Source: Blautia sp.
GTDB lineage: Bacteria > Bacillota > Clostridia > Lachnospirales > Lachnospiraceae
Length of the DNA stretch: 48,016 nucleotides
Direction: 5' to 3'
NCBI GenBank assembly: GCA_022777285.1
Contig: JALFGN010000098.1
Span: 1 to 48,016, forward strand
Shown here: positions 24,931 to 33,910 of the stretch, piece by piece
Layout: every line of letters begins with the position of its first letter
Position numbering within the stretch: position 1 is the stretch's first letter
Translations under genes and position numbers: made by a program
The notes under the pieces: model-generated
Database searches by the model: none
What the model was told of the DNA's origin: nothing
What the model saw: the letters and a program-made list of their open reading frames with translations, nothing else

Positions 24931-26716
24931 TGATCATTTCTCCCCGCAAAACATCATTCTTAACTTCTGTCACATAAGGCAGAGTGATTTCTACTGTCAC
25001 ACCTCCGGATTCATTTCTAAGATAATATAAGCCATACTCTTCCCCGTAAAGGAGTTGAATTCTTTTATTTACATTTCGCACACCATACCCAAAAGATTCT
25101 TCATAAGTAGAGAGCTGGGCATTCATTTCATCAATCTGCTGCTGACTCATACCGGTTCCTGTATCGGCCAGTGTAATCAGAACATTCTCCTGTTTCCGCA
25201 GGACACGGATGAATACGGTTCCTGTTTTCCCTTCTTTTACCTTCATTCCATGATAAATCGAATTTTCCACAAGGGGTTGCAACGTCAGTTTCGGAATCTT
25301 TGCATCGGTTGCACTTTCATCGATGCTGAACTCACTGCCGATAATATTGTCATACCGCATATTCTGGATAATCAGATAATTGCGCACGTGTTCCAGCTCC
25401 ATTTTCAGAGAAATCACATCATGCCCTCCGCTCAGACAAATCCGGTAATATTTTGCCAGAGCTTTTACCAGTGTGGACACTTCCTTATTTCCCTCTGCCA
25501 TCGCCTGCCAGTGAATACAGTCCAGAGTATTATACAGAAAATGCGGCTGAATCTGAGACTGGAGGGCATTGAACCGAATCTGCTCGATCTGATGCTGCTC
25601 CAGTTTCACCTGCTCCATCAGGATCTGGATTTCCTCCATCATGGAGTTAAAGCCCTCTGCCAGCTTCACAAAGTCTTCCCCCATATGTTCCACATTAATA
25701 CGGGTTTTCAGGGAACCGGAAGCTACATCATCCATCTTGCAGACAACCTTATCCAGAGGCCGGTACACCTTTTTAATCACTTCTTTTACTACAAGCAGAC
25801 TGATGAGCACCAGAAACAGCATAATAAATGCCATTAAAAAAATTGTGCGGATACTTCCTTTATATAATTCCAACATAGGCACACTGCTGACTACAAAATA
25901 CTTCCAGTCTTTGACCCTCTGATACAGATACATGTTTCCGTCTTTTGTAAAATATCCCTGCGTGTGTTTCATCTCTGCGATGTAATCAATATTGTTACCA
26001 ATTAACTCGGTATCTTTTGAGGAAATAATCATGCCATCGGTATCGATTACCATCGTATCCAGATTCTCCGAATCGTTGTATTCCCGTATCTGCTGCAGAC
26101 TGGGATCATTGAAATTGATACACAAAAGCCCCAGTTCTCTCATGATCTGATTGGTATCGTAAATAGGAAAATAGATATTCAGGGAATATTGTTTTCCATT
26201 AAAATAAGCATTGTTATAACTCATCTTAATGGTACTTGCATTCACTGTTTTGCATCGTTTGGAATCCAGACTGTAGACTCGGAGAAAGTTGCTTTTATAA
26301 ATGGTCTGCTCGCCTTTATAGAGATAATTCTGTCGATTTCCCACAATTCCAATAAAATTCAGATTTGAATGCATATTCAGGATACTGGATAACATATTGT
26401 TGGCATTTTTCGCATATTCTACAGATTCTACTGGGTCGTTTTCTTTCAGATACTGCTGAATCGAAGAATCCAGTACTGTGGCAATTGCCAGCTTCTTATA
26501 ATTATCCAGAGAATTTCGGAAATTTTCTGCTGTAGTACTGTTCTGGGCCTGCAGCAGCTCTATGGACTGTTTTTTCATGGAATTTACAGTTGATACGGTA
26601 GATACTACCAATACAATCAAGGTTGTCACGATAATAGAAACGGTCACAAGGAGCTGTATTTTCTTATCAAATTTCCATTTACTGATGCGTTCCATCCACT
26701 GTTTCATTTTTGTCAT
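24923..26716 (-). CDS. Sensor histidine kinase of the YesM/LytS type
   Basis: The 597-residue protein has two membrane helices (about 20-42 and 290-310) enclosing a large extracellular sensor domain of the dCache type, then HAMP (near 315-370), the His_kinase motif QIQPHFLYNTLDC with phospho-acceptor His392, and an ATP-binding domain containing PLVENSIYHGM and DTGTGMS. Either ATG 26716 or ATG 26707 may start it; ribosome binding site spacing does not decide. A possible promoter with an extended -10 (TAGAAT, 26741-26746) lies between it and the terminator of the transporter genes. It pairs with the overlapping AraC-type regulator and is likely to sense an extracellular oligosaccharide or a loaded binding protein. 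Confidence 0.94.
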   Translation of the reverse strand: MTKMKQWMERISKWKFDKKIQLLVTVSIIVTTLIVLVVSTVSTVNSMKKQSIELLQAQNSTTAENFRNSLDNYKKLAIATVLDSSIQQYLKENDPVESVEYAKNANNMLSSILNMHSNLNFIGIVGNRQNYLYKGEQTIYKSNFLRVYSLDSKRCKTVNASTIKMSYNNAYFNGKQYSLNIYFPIYDTNQIMRELGLLCINFNDPSLQQIREYNDSENLDTMVIDTDGMIISSKDTELIGNNIDYIAEMKHTQGYFTKDGNMYLYQRVKDWKYFVVSSVPMLELYKGSIRTIFLMAFIMLFLVLISLLVVKEVIKKVYRPLDKVVCKMDDVASGSLKTRINVEHMGEDFVKLAEGFNSMMEEIQILMEQVKLEQHQIEQIRFNALQSQIQPHFLYNTLDCIHWQAMAEGNKEVSTLVKALAKYYRICLSGGHDVISLKMELEHVRNYLIIQNMRYDNIIGSEFSIDESATDAKIPKLTLQPLVENSIYHGMKVKEGKTGTVFIRVLRKQENVLITLADTGTGMSQQQIDEMNAQLSTYEESFGYGVRNVNKRIQLLYGEEYGLYYLRNESGGVTVEITLPYVTEVKNDVLRGEMINV

Positions 26717-26770
26717 TTCTCCTCTCGCCTTTTTTCTCTTATTCTACCATATCCTGCCGGATACCGCACG

Positions 26771-26808
26771 AAAAAGCTGCCATTCTTTCAAAGAACAGCA
26801 GCTTTTTT
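26771..26808 (-). terminator. Terminator after the sugar permease genes
   Basis: Minus-strand stem AAAAAGCTGC, TTCTT with AAGAA, and GCAGCTTTTT, which ends in T. It separates the transporter genes from the two-component genes. Confidence 0.85.
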
Positions 26809-26828
26809 CTGTATTTTTGTCTGTAAGA

Positions 26829-27677
26829 TCAGCCTTTTACCGCTCCGGCTGTCATACCTTTTACCAGTTTATCCTGGAAAATAATAAACATGATGATCAT
26901 CGGCAGAAGTGTCAGTGTCAGGACTGCCATGATCATTGGTGTATTCATGGAATACTGACCCTGGAATTCCCAGATTGCCAGAGGCAGTGTCCGGTTCTGT
27001 GCAGACTGTGTCAGTGTATATGCGAAAGAGAATTCGTTCCACATATTTACACCATTGTAGATTGCCAGTGTTGCAAGTCCCGGTTTTGCCAGAGGCAGAA
27101 TCATGGAGAAGAACATCTGGATTTTTCCGCATCCGTCGATTTCCGCTGATTCCTCAATCTCTCTTGGAATCTCTTTCATAAAGCTTGTCAGAATAAACAC
27201 GGAAATCGGAACAGCAAAAGCAATGTACGGACCGATCAGTGCCCAGATACTGTCATAAAGTCCGGTTGCTTTTGACATTTTGAACACCGGAATCAAAGTA
27301 ATATGTACCGGAATGGACATACATGCTACGATCAAAGCATAAATCGGATCTGCCAGTTTAAACTTAAATCTTGCCAGAGGATACGATGCGCAGGCAGCAA
27401 TAAACAACAGTAAAATAAGAGAAATAGCAAGCACGATCACACTGTTTTTAAAGTAGTTGCCAAAACCACCTGTCAGTACTTCAATATAGTTGCTCCACTG
27501 CAGTTTGTCCGGAAGCTGGAATACACCTTTGGTAAGCATTTCAAATTTTTCTTTGAAAGAGTTCAGTACCATAAATACAAATGGCATGAATGATACAACC
27601 AGCCAGAAGATTGCCAGTGCAAAGGCAATAACCCAGGCGATGATGCTCTTTCTTTTATTTTTCTTGTAACTATCCAT
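26829..27677 (-). CDS. Carbohydrate ABC transporter permease (MalG/MsmG type)
   Basis: A 282-residue inner-membrane permease with six predicted helices, and the EAA-loop motif REIEESAEIDGCGKIQMFFS (near 172-191) that contacts the ATPase, typical of the MalG branch of the CUT1 family. Its ribosome binding site AAGGAGG lies inside the 3' end of the preceding permease gene, 3 nt separating the two coding regions. No ABC ATPase is encoded nearby; CUT1 systems in Firmicutes commonly share a housekeeping MsmK/MsmX-type ATPase. Confidence 0.95.
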   Translation of the reverse strand: MDSYKKNKRKSIIAWVIAFALAIFWLVVSFMPFVFMVLNSFKEKFEMLTKGVFQLPDKLQWSNYIEVLTGGFGNYFKNSVIVLAISLILLLFIAACASYPLARFKFKLADPIYALIVACMSIPVHITLIPVFKMSKATGLYDSIWALIGPYIAFAVPISVFILTSFMKEIPREIEESAEIDGCGKIQMFFSMILPLAKPGLATLAIYNGVNMWNEFSFAYTLTQSAQNRTLPLAIWEFQGQYSMNTPMIMAVLTLTLLPMIIMFIIFQDKLVKGMTAGAVKG

Positions 27678-27680
27678 TTC

Positions 27681-28583
27681 TTAATCCTCCTTCTTTCCGT
27701 TCAGCAGTTTCATAGTGATAAGAGATACCATTGAAATCAACAGGAACATACCGCCTGCAACGGTGGAACCGTATCCCATATTGAAGGTTTTAAAGGACTG
27801 TTTGTACATATAAGTTGCCATAAGTTCTGTAGAAGTACCAGGACCGCCACCTGTCATTACATAGATCAAATCGAAGTATTTCAGAGAACCTACCATGGAC
27901 AGAATCGCCGCACTCTTCATGGAAGGAACCAGAAGCGGAAGTGCGATTTTCCAGAAATACTGTCCTCTTGTAGCACCATCGATTCTTGCTGCTTCAAATA
28001 CATCATAAGGAATATTGGTAAATGCCGCCATGAAATATACCATATAGAATGGTGTAAACTGCCAGCAGATAACCAGGATAACGGTCAGCAATGCAGTCTT
28101 TGGATTTCCCAGAAGGTCAATATTTCCGCCTCCGAACCATCCGGAAATTGTACTTACCAGACCACCGTTTGTTGCAAGTGCATAGGTAAAAAGGAAACCG
28201 ATTGCTACAGATGACATAAGCAGTGGAATGAACCAGATTACTTTAAATATGGTCAGCTTTTTTCCGCCAAAATCAAGAAATGTTGCAAGTGCAAGACCAA
28301 TCGGAATCTGAATACAGATAGACAGAATCATGATCACAACATTGTTTTTAAATGCAATCCAGAAGTTCATATCTTTCAACAATTTCGTCCAGTTTCCAAG
28401 TCCGATAAACTTCTTTGCTGCTGAAATTCCGTTCCACTGATAACCACTGGTAATAAAGGTATCTACGATCGGATAAAAGATATATACGACCATGAGAATG
28501 GTTATCGGCGCCAGAAAGAGCGCAGCTACTTTTCTTGTGTTTCTCTGTCTTAATTCCAGCAGAGAAATACTCTTTTCCTTCAT
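27681..28583 (-). CDS. Carbohydrate ABC transporter permease (MalF/MsmF type)
   Basis: A 300-residue permease with six helices and the EAA motif YDVFEAARIDGATRGQYFWK (near 199-218). GGAGGGCTTCATT precedes ATG 28583. It is the partner of the MalG-like permease just downstream and of the binding protein upstream. The 204-nt gap to the binding protein gene holds a terminator-like hairpin, so permeases should be made at lower level than the binding protein. Confidence 0.95.
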   Translation of the reverse strand: MKEKSISLLELRQRNTRKVAALFLAPITILMVVYIFYPIVDTFITSGYQWNGISAAKKFIGLGNWTKLLKDMNFWIAFKNNVVIMILSICIQIPIGLALATFLDFGGKKLTIFKVIWFIPLLMSSVAIGFLFTYALATNGGLVSTISGWFGGGNIDLLGNPKTALLTVILVICWQFTPFYMVYFMAAFTNIPYDVFEAARIDGATRGQYFWKIALPLLVPSMKSAAILSMVGSLKYFDLIYVMTGGGPGTSTELMATYMYKQSFKTFNMGYGSTVAGGMFLLISMVSLITMKLLNGKKED

Positions 28584-28705
28584 AATGAAGCCCTCCTTTT
28601 TTCTTTACAACCTTGCTTTTCATAGTATATATACTAGCAAAGAGAAGCAGGAAAAAAAATAGAACAATCTATACATTTTCTATAAATATTTGCCCTCTCA
28701 AAACA

Positions 28706-28742
28706 CAAAAAAAGCTCTGCACCAATGGTACAGAGCCTTTTT
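28706..28742 (-). terminator. Intercistronic hairpin between binding-protein and permease genes
   Basis: GCTCTG/CAGAGC with an inner ACC/GGT stem, flanked by A and T tracts on both sides. On the minus strand TTTTTTTT follows, so it should stop much transcription after the binding-protein gene. A palindrome TAGTATATATACTA (28623-28636) lies between it and the permease start. Confidence 0.8.
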
Positions 28743-28787
28743 CATTTATGGGGTAAAACACGGGTAATACTTTACAATTACAGAGGA

Positions 28788-30155
28788 TTATTCTGCCTTT
28801 GTGCTTAAGTATTCATCCATTGCAGCCTGCATGCTTTCCTGTGCTTCCTGAGGAGTTTTGGTCAGACCAAATACTTCCTGCAATCCATCCAGATGAGCAG
28901 TTGCAACTGCTGGCGGCAGATACTGATCATACCACAGCTGGATTTCCGGAGCATTGTTTGCTGCTTCGATGATTTCTTTTGTAATCGGGTCTGTAAGCTG
29001 TGCATCAACACCGTTTACAGGCGGGATTTTACCTTTTTCGATTGTAACTTTCATTACATCATCAGACAGATGGTCTTCTGCGCATTCAAATGCTGCTGCC
29101 AGTTTGTCGCCTGTGCAGTTGAAGGAAATGAACTGGTCACCAACTGTACCGATCTGAATCAGAGGATCTGCATCAGAACCTTCGATTGCCGGGAATGGGA
29201 ACCAACCGATTTTCTGATAGAATTCTTCACTGTCAGAAGCGAAAGTACCTGTATACCAGGAACCGCAAAGAAGCATACCTGCTGTCTCCTGATACATCAG
29301 CTGTTTTGCCTGTCCGTCATCTTCACTTAAGGAGTTAACACCTTCCGGGAAGTATCCTGCATTTACCCATTCCTGGATCTTTTCACCTGCCTGGATAAAG
29401 CATTCATCTGTAAATTTACCTTCTCCTGCTACTGCATTCTGGAATGGTTCCAGTCCGCCGTAACGCGCTGCAAGGCTCATGAAATACATGGATCCTGTCC
29501 ATTTAGAACCATTCGCCAGTGCAAATGGTGTGATTCCGTTTTCTTTCAAAGTTGCACAAATGTTTTCCAGATCTGCTAATGTTTCCGGTTCTGTAAGACC
29601 GTACTGATCAAACATTTCTTTGTTATAGAAGATACCTGCCAGGGATACGTTCAGGTATGGAATTCCATAAATATGATCGTTATAAGTACCCTGTGCGATT
29701 GCTGCTTCCATCAATTTATCTTTGATTTCAGAAGCATTAAACAGGTCATCTACCGGCTGAGCAAAACCGGAATCAATGTATTCAAACATCGGGCCGCCTG
29801 ACCAGCTGGAATACATATCCGGGCATTCTCCTGAACTCATAGCAACGACCAGTTTCTCTTTGTATGTGTCGTTCTGTGTCGGAATAGAAGTAACGGTATA
29901 TCCGGATTCTGTTTCTGCATTAAATTTGTCAACTGCTGCCTGAACAATATCTTTGTCCGGTGATTCAGTTGCAATGTTCCAGTACACGATTTCTTTGCTT
30001 TCATCTCCGGAACCGCCGCCTGCATTCTCTGTTGCTGCGCCTTCAGCTGTTTCTCCTGTACTGCTGTCTCCGCCACTGGATCCGCATGCAGCAAGAGATG
30101 CTGCCATGAGAACCGCCATGGAAAGAGCTGCGAGTTTTTTCATTCTTTTTTTCAT
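28788..30155 (-). CDS. Sugar-binding lipoprotein (extracellular solute-binding protein family 1)
   Basis: The 455-residue protein starts at ATG 30155 after AAGGAGGAAAGTAGT. A lipoprotein signal (KKLAALSMAVLMAASLAAC, Cys24) and a Gly/Ser/Thr-rich linker precede a family-1 binding domain with IVYWNIATESPDKDIVQAAV near 57-76, PDMYSSWSGG and the late WYTGTF and FPAIEG motifs. It captures oligosaccharide outside the cell for the two permeases. A weak promoter with extended -10 TAAGAT (30205-30210) is upstream. Context suggests xylo-oligosaccharides; the ligand is not readable from sequence. Confidence 0.94.
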   Translation of the reverse strand: MKKRMKKLAALSMAVLMAASLAACGSSGGDSSTGETAEGAATENAGGGSGDESKEIVYWNIATESPDKDIVQAAVDKFNAETESGYTVTSIPTQNDTYKEKLVVAMSSGECPDMYSSWSGGPMFEYIDSGFAQPVDDLFNASEIKDKLMEAAIAQGTYNDHIYGIPYLNVSLAGIFYNKEMFDQYGLTEPETLADLENICATLKENGITPFALANGSKWTGSMYFMSLAARYGGLEPFQNAVAGEGKFTDECFIQAGEKIQEWVNAGYFPEGVNSLSEDDGQAKQLMYQETAGMLLCGSWYTGTFASDSEEFYQKIGWFPFPAIEGSDADPLIQIGTVGDQFISFNCTGDKLAAAFECAEDHLSDDVMKVTIEKGKIPPVNGVDAQLTDPITKEIIEAANNAPEIQLWYDQYLPPAVATAHLDGLQEVFGLTKTPQEAQESMQAAMDEYLSTKAE

Positions 30156-30272
30156 ACTACTTTCCTCCTTAATTCCATTCCTCTCTGATGGATTTTATGG
30201 TTCTATCTTAGCATCAAAAAAACAACTTTTACATTAAATAAAATGTCCAGATTCTATAAATTTCTTGCCTGA

Positions 30273-30527
30273 TTATATACAAATCTGTACAGATAATTCA
30301 TCATTTTCTTTTTCTGCTGCCAGAAGGACCCGGACGACTCTCTTTCCATAACCCTTAACGGCATCTCCATGAAGCACATAGATTTCTGTTTTACCCATCT
30401 CTGTGAGACAATCGTACAGTGCATCCAGATTTTCTCCATAGTGCTCCGGCAATTCCAGTTTCTCTTTTAAATATTTGTGGGACTGCTCTTTTCTTTCCAT
30501 ACAGGATGCATCCAATCGGACTTCCAT
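30273..30527 (-). CDS. Barstar-family ribonuclease inhibitor
   Basis: An 84-residue acidic protein with the barstar core YGENLDALYDCLTEM (30-44). Barstar residues Asp35 and Asp39, which plug the barnase active site, are conserved, with Tyr at the position of Trp38. It lies 2 nt downstream of a barnase-like gene. No signal peptide is present, so it protects the cytoplasm from mis-targeted nuclease. No clear terminator was found in the 117 nt downstream. Confidence 0.92.
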   Translation of the reverse strand: MEVRLDASCMERKEQSHKYLKEKLELPEHYGENLDALYDCLTEMGKTEIYVLHGDAVKGYGKRVVRVLLAAEKENDELSVQICI

Positions 30528-30529
30528 AA

Positions 30530-31021
30530 CTATTCCTCCCCATACAGCAATTCAAAGGTTTCATAGTGATCTTCCGTATAATAAATCAATCCATCATCGG
30601 AATATACGATCCGTTTCGCTCCCCGGTAACCTCCATCGCTGTCAATGTCGCACTCATAATAATTCCTTCCTTCTTTTTCCGGAAGGCTTCCTTCATAATT
30701 TCCAAAATAATCACCGCCGATACTCTTTCCGGGTGCAACGGCTGCGAGATTTCCTTCTGAGCTGACCCATCCCAGTTTTTTCGCTTCTTTCTTGGTAATG
30801 AAATTATCCGGCAAATGACCATAACTATGTAGGTATGCCGCAACTTCCTCTTTTGCTGTGTATTCACCGGATTCTGAAACGGCGGAAACCGCTTCTGCAT
30901 CCGCTGTGCTTTCCTGTTCTACAGCCATCCCATCTTCAAAATCAATGGATATTGTACAGCCTGTTGCAAAAGTCAGCAACAGGAGAAACAATCCCAGAAG
31001 ATATTTGATTTTCTTTCTCAT
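30530..31021 (-). CDS. Barnase-like ribonuclease with lipoprotein signal
   Basis: The 163-residue protein has a lipoprotein signal (hydrophobic 7-19, lipobox ATGC, Cys22), an acidic linker (25-50), and a barnase domain (about 54-160). Barnase catalytic residues are all present: Lys77 in FITKKEAKKLGW, Glu123 in YYECDID, Arg133 and Arg137 in GYRGAKRIVY, His152 in EDHYETF. In the guanine-binding loop, the Arg of barnase FSNREG is Tyr here (FGNYEG). Such enzymes cleave RNA after guanosine. It should be membrane-tethered outside the cell or released by proteolysis. Its ATG overlaps the stop of the HAD gene (ATGA). Confidence 0.93.
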   Translation of the reverse strand: MRKKIKYLLGLFLLLLTFATGCTISIDFEDGMAVEQESTADAEAVSAVSESGEYTAKEEVAAYLHSYGHLPDNFITKKEAKKLGWVSSEGNLAAVAPGKSIGGDYFGNYEGSLPEKEGRNYYECDIDSDGGYRGAKRIVYSDDGLIYYTEDHYETFELLYGEE

Positions 31022-31857
31022 ATTTCTTTTCCTTTCTGTAAAATCCTTTCGATTCCCCGGGCCACTCCATCTGCGTCATGAGAAGGCACCAGCTCATCTG
31101 CTGCATGTTTGCATGCTTCTGTTCCATTTTCCACTGCAAATCCAAGCTTTGCATAACGAAGCAGCTCAGCATCATTGTCTCCATCTCCAAAAGCTGCCAA
31201 ATTTTCTCTGTTCATCCCCAGATATTCCAGGAGAAATGCTGCACCCATATGTTTTCCTGATTTCTTATAGGAAATTTCCAGAAGCTGACGAATCGAAGAT
31301 GTGATATACACATCCTCGACGTTTTTTTCTAAAGTTATCCACAATTTTTCCTTTAATTCCTGACTGGGTGTGACGATATCCATACTGTCCAGTACCTGCC
31401 TGTGATCAAAAATAAACGCTTTCATATCTTTCACCGGCCTTCTGGTCGTCTGAATATACGAAATTGCTTTCTGTGTGGCTCCAAAACGAACCGGATCCTG
31501 AATATACGCTTCCTGCCCATATGCCGTTCCGTCAATAAATGCCTCATATGCAACCGGCAGTGCCTCCGTCAATTCCATAATTTGTTTTACCGAATTCTCT
31601 GTCATCTTATACTGACACAGACATTTGCCGCTATGTATTTCATACACTGCAGCTCCATTGGAAGTAATGGCATAACGAATCCCGGGAATTTCCAGAATCT
31701 CTTTTGGAAGCGAACAAAGAGCCCGTCCGCTTGCAACTACCACTTCGATCCCATGCCGAATCGCGTCCTGTATCGCTTCGCGGTTTTCCTGTGATAACTT
31801 TCCTTCCCCGTTTAATGTCGTGCGGTCCAGATCCAGGGCAATGCATTGAATTCCCAT
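31018..31857 (-). CDS. Cof-type HAD-IIB family sugar-phosphate phosphatase
   Basis: The 279-residue protein carries the four HAD motifs: LDLDRTTL (8-15) with nucleophile Asp9 and acid Asp11, SGRAL (43-47), a Lys in the KSGKHMGAAFLLEYL region, and FGDGDNDAELL. The Cof/YidA subgroup removes phosphate from sugar phosphates or cofactors such as FMN or PLP; the substrate is unknown. AAAGGAAG precedes ATG 31857. It sits in a five-gene minus-strand string and overlaps the barnase-like gene by 4 nt. Confidence 0.93.
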   Translation of the reverse strand: MGIQCIALDLDRTTLNGEGKLSQENREAIQDAIRHGIEVVVASGRALCSLPKEILEIPGIRYAITSNGAAVYEIHSGKCLCQYKMTENSVKQIMELTEALPVAYEAFIDGTAYGQEAYIQDPVRFGATQKAISYIQTTRRPVKDMKAFIFDHRQVLDSMDIVTPSQELKEKLWITLEKNVEDVYITSSIRQLLEISYKKSGKHMGAAFLLEYLGMNRENLAAFGDGDNDAELLRYAKLGFAVENGTEACKHAADELVPSHDADGVARGIERILQKGKEI

Positions 31858-31891
31858 AATTCTGACTTCCTTTCACTCTTCAGCGTCCAGA

Positions 31892-32380
31892 TCAGAAGAT
31901 CAGACGCATATCATTCCACACGGCATTTCCATGCGTAGAATCTGCCACTCCGTAATTTACAAAACCAAATTTTTCATAATAGTGAATCATATGATCTTTG
32001 CAAGTAAGGATGACTCCTTTTCTTCCTGCCTGTTTTGCCCCTTCTATAAAAGCGTTTACCAGCTTCTCTGCAATTCCCTGTCTGCGGCATTCCGATAATA
32101 CATTCAGGCCAAACACGGTCTGATATGCCCCGTCCGGTTTATGCAGGCCAATGTCATGATACATTTCATCCGGAAGATACTGCTCATCTGTCACGCCTCC
32201 GTTAATAAATCCTACCAGCTTTCCATTCTGCTCTGCCACATAAAAATTCTCCGGAAAAGCTTCCAGTCTTTCCAGAATCGCCGCCTCACTGGCAGCTTCT
32301 GCCGGCGGGAAACAAGCAGCCTCAATACGTGCCAGTTCTTTTCCTTCCTTTTCTTTTGCTTTTCTGATGATAACTTCCAT
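31892..32380 (-). CDS. GNAT-family N-acetyltransferase
   Basis: Starting at ATG 32380 (MEVIIRKAKEKEG), 22 nt after the stop of the preceding gene, the protein has 162 residues; an upstream in-frame start would overlap that gene and lacks a site. GNAT signatures are the acetyl-CoA pyrophosphate loop ECRRQGIAEKLVNAFI (about 103-118) and the C-terminal YYEKFGFVNYGVADS. Members of this AANAT-like group acetylate small amines. The acceptor is not known. Confidence 0.9.
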   Translation of the reverse strand: MEVIIRKAKEKEGKELARIEAACFPPAEAASEAAILERLEAFPENFYVAEQNGKLVGFINGGVTDEQYLPDEMYHDIGLHKPDGAYQTVFGLNVLSECRRQGIAEKLVNAFIEGAKQAGRKGVILTCKDHMIHYYEKFGFVNYGVADSTHGNAVWNDMRLIF

Positions 32381-32402
32381 AATACGAATTTCCTTTCTGT
32401 CT

Positions 32403-33641
32403 TTATTCTTTATGCAAAACCTGAATTTTTCCATATTCCCCGTCAAAACCGGGAACTTTTACTGTTTTTCCTGCCCGAAGTCTGTCAATGCCTTCTGCTA
32501 TGACAGTACCTGCCTGTTTCTCAATTTCTTCAACCGGAATCTTCCGGAGAATTTCAAACTCTGTTCCCAACTTCTCCAGCAGCTCCATATATTTTGCCTG
32601 CACGCGCTTACTGGAAGAAGAATACCCCATAGCTTCTCCCACAAGCTCCGGCAGCGGTATAAGACTTTCAAAATATCCCGTACAATCCGGCATCTCTTCT
32701 TTCCTGTCTGCCAGTTGTCCGGTTCTGTGAAGTACTCCCATGGTAAGCCTTTTCCCGCACACAGGACAAATACCACCAATGGCTTCTGTCACCTCCGGTT
32801 TCATACAGACCCCACATTTCCTGTGACCATCCATAAAATACTTCCCTTCCTCCGGAAAAAACTCGATGGTTCCCTTCAGCCCTTTTCCATACTGAATCGC
32901 ATCATAAAGACTCTGATAAGCCAACTCTTCAGAAGAGATATCCAGTAACGTAGCCTCTCTTCCAAGCTTTGCCGGTGAATGAGCATCCGAATTGGAAATC
33001 AGCTGATAGGAATCCAGAGCAGAAATCCTCCGGTTCATAGGCGGATCCGAAGAAAGCCCTGTCTCAAGAGCATGAATCTGTCCGGATAATTCCTCAAAAC
33101 ACGCTTCCACACTGTCAAATCCGGAAGCCGCTCCAAACAAAGAAAAATGCGGGGTCCAGACATGTGCAGGAATGTACATCGCATCCGGGCATTGCCTCAT
33201 AACCCGTTCCAGTAATTCCTTACAGGAAATTCCAAGAATCGGTCTTCCATCGGAATGGAGATTCCCTACCCATTCCAGCTCCTCTGCGATTCGCTGTGCT
33301 GCATCCAGCCCCGGAAGAAGCACAAGACTATGCACCTTCCTGGTTTTTCCATCCTTTTTATAAATATTACTGATCTCACCGGACACTACAAACCTGGGAA
33401 GAAAATGATCAAACTTCCCAAAAGCATCGATGCGATACTCCTTCTTTAACACATAAAGCCCTTCCTCTGCAGGCTCCAGTTTTTCCATCAACTCCTGCCT
33501 CCAGACCGGATGCGTAAAATCCCCCGTTCCAACCAGATGAATCCCCTTTCGCCGGGCCCACAGATCCAGCATCTCCAAAATCCCATCCTTACTCGTAGCC
33601 ATAGAGAAACGCGAGTGAATGTGTAAATCTGCTATATACAT
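32403..33641 (-). CDS. EndoQ-like PHP-domain DNA repair endonuclease
   Basis: The 412-residue protein has an N-terminal PHP metal-dependent domain (1-265) with DLHIHSRFS (5-13), GTGDFTHP (38-45), HVWTPHFSLFG (160-170) and SNSDAHSP (216-223), then a four-cysteine zinc site (Cys276, Cys279, Cys292, Cys295), then a helical C-terminal region. This layout is that of endonuclease Q, which nicks DNA 5' of deaminated bases such as hypoxanthine and uracil in Thermococcales and some Bacillus. The protein is cytoplasmic. It is the first gene of the minus-strand string that ends with the barnase/barstar pair. Function by family. Confidence 0.85.
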   Translation of the reverse strand: MYIADLHIHSRFSMATSKDGILEMLDLWARRKGIHLVGTGDFTHPVWRQELMEKLEPAEEGLYVLKKEYRIDAFGKFDHFLPRFVVSGEISNIYKKDGKTRKVHSLVLLPGLDAAQRIAEELEWVGNLHSDGRPILGISCKELLERVMRQCPDAMYIPAHVWTPHFSLFGAASGFDSVEACFEELSGQIHALETGLSSDPPMNRRISALDSYQLISNSDAHSPAKLGREATLLDISSEELAYQSLYDAIQYGKGLKGTIEFFPEEGKYFMDGHRKCGVCMKPEVTEAIGGICPVCGKRLTMGVLHRTGQLADRKEEMPDCTGYFESLIPLPELVGEAMGYSSSSKRVQAKYMELLEKLGTEFEILRKIPVEEIEKQAGTVIAEGIDRLRAGKTVKVPGFDGEYGKIQVLHKE

Positions 33642-33910
33642 CTCTTTCCCTTACTTCCTTTTTTCATCTATTGTATCAGAATCACACCCATTTTCCAAGA
33701 CCGATTCGGGATTTCAGTGCTTTCAGGATTTCCTGACAATCATCCTTTATGGCAGGAAAATTTTTCAAAACTCGCCCTGCTATCTCATGCCTGCATATGG
33801 CCAGGGAAAAGGAACGTGGGGCTGCGGATGAAAACACTTCTCTTCTTTGGACGGTCTGCCAAATCGTGAAAATATATAGTAAAATACTGGAAAGAATCGC
33901 CGAAATCGAC

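Noticed and set aside
33642..33905. Small genes between the EndoQ-like gene and the folate promoter
   Set aside because: Short open frames exist on both strands, but none has a ribosome binding site or recognisable sequence.
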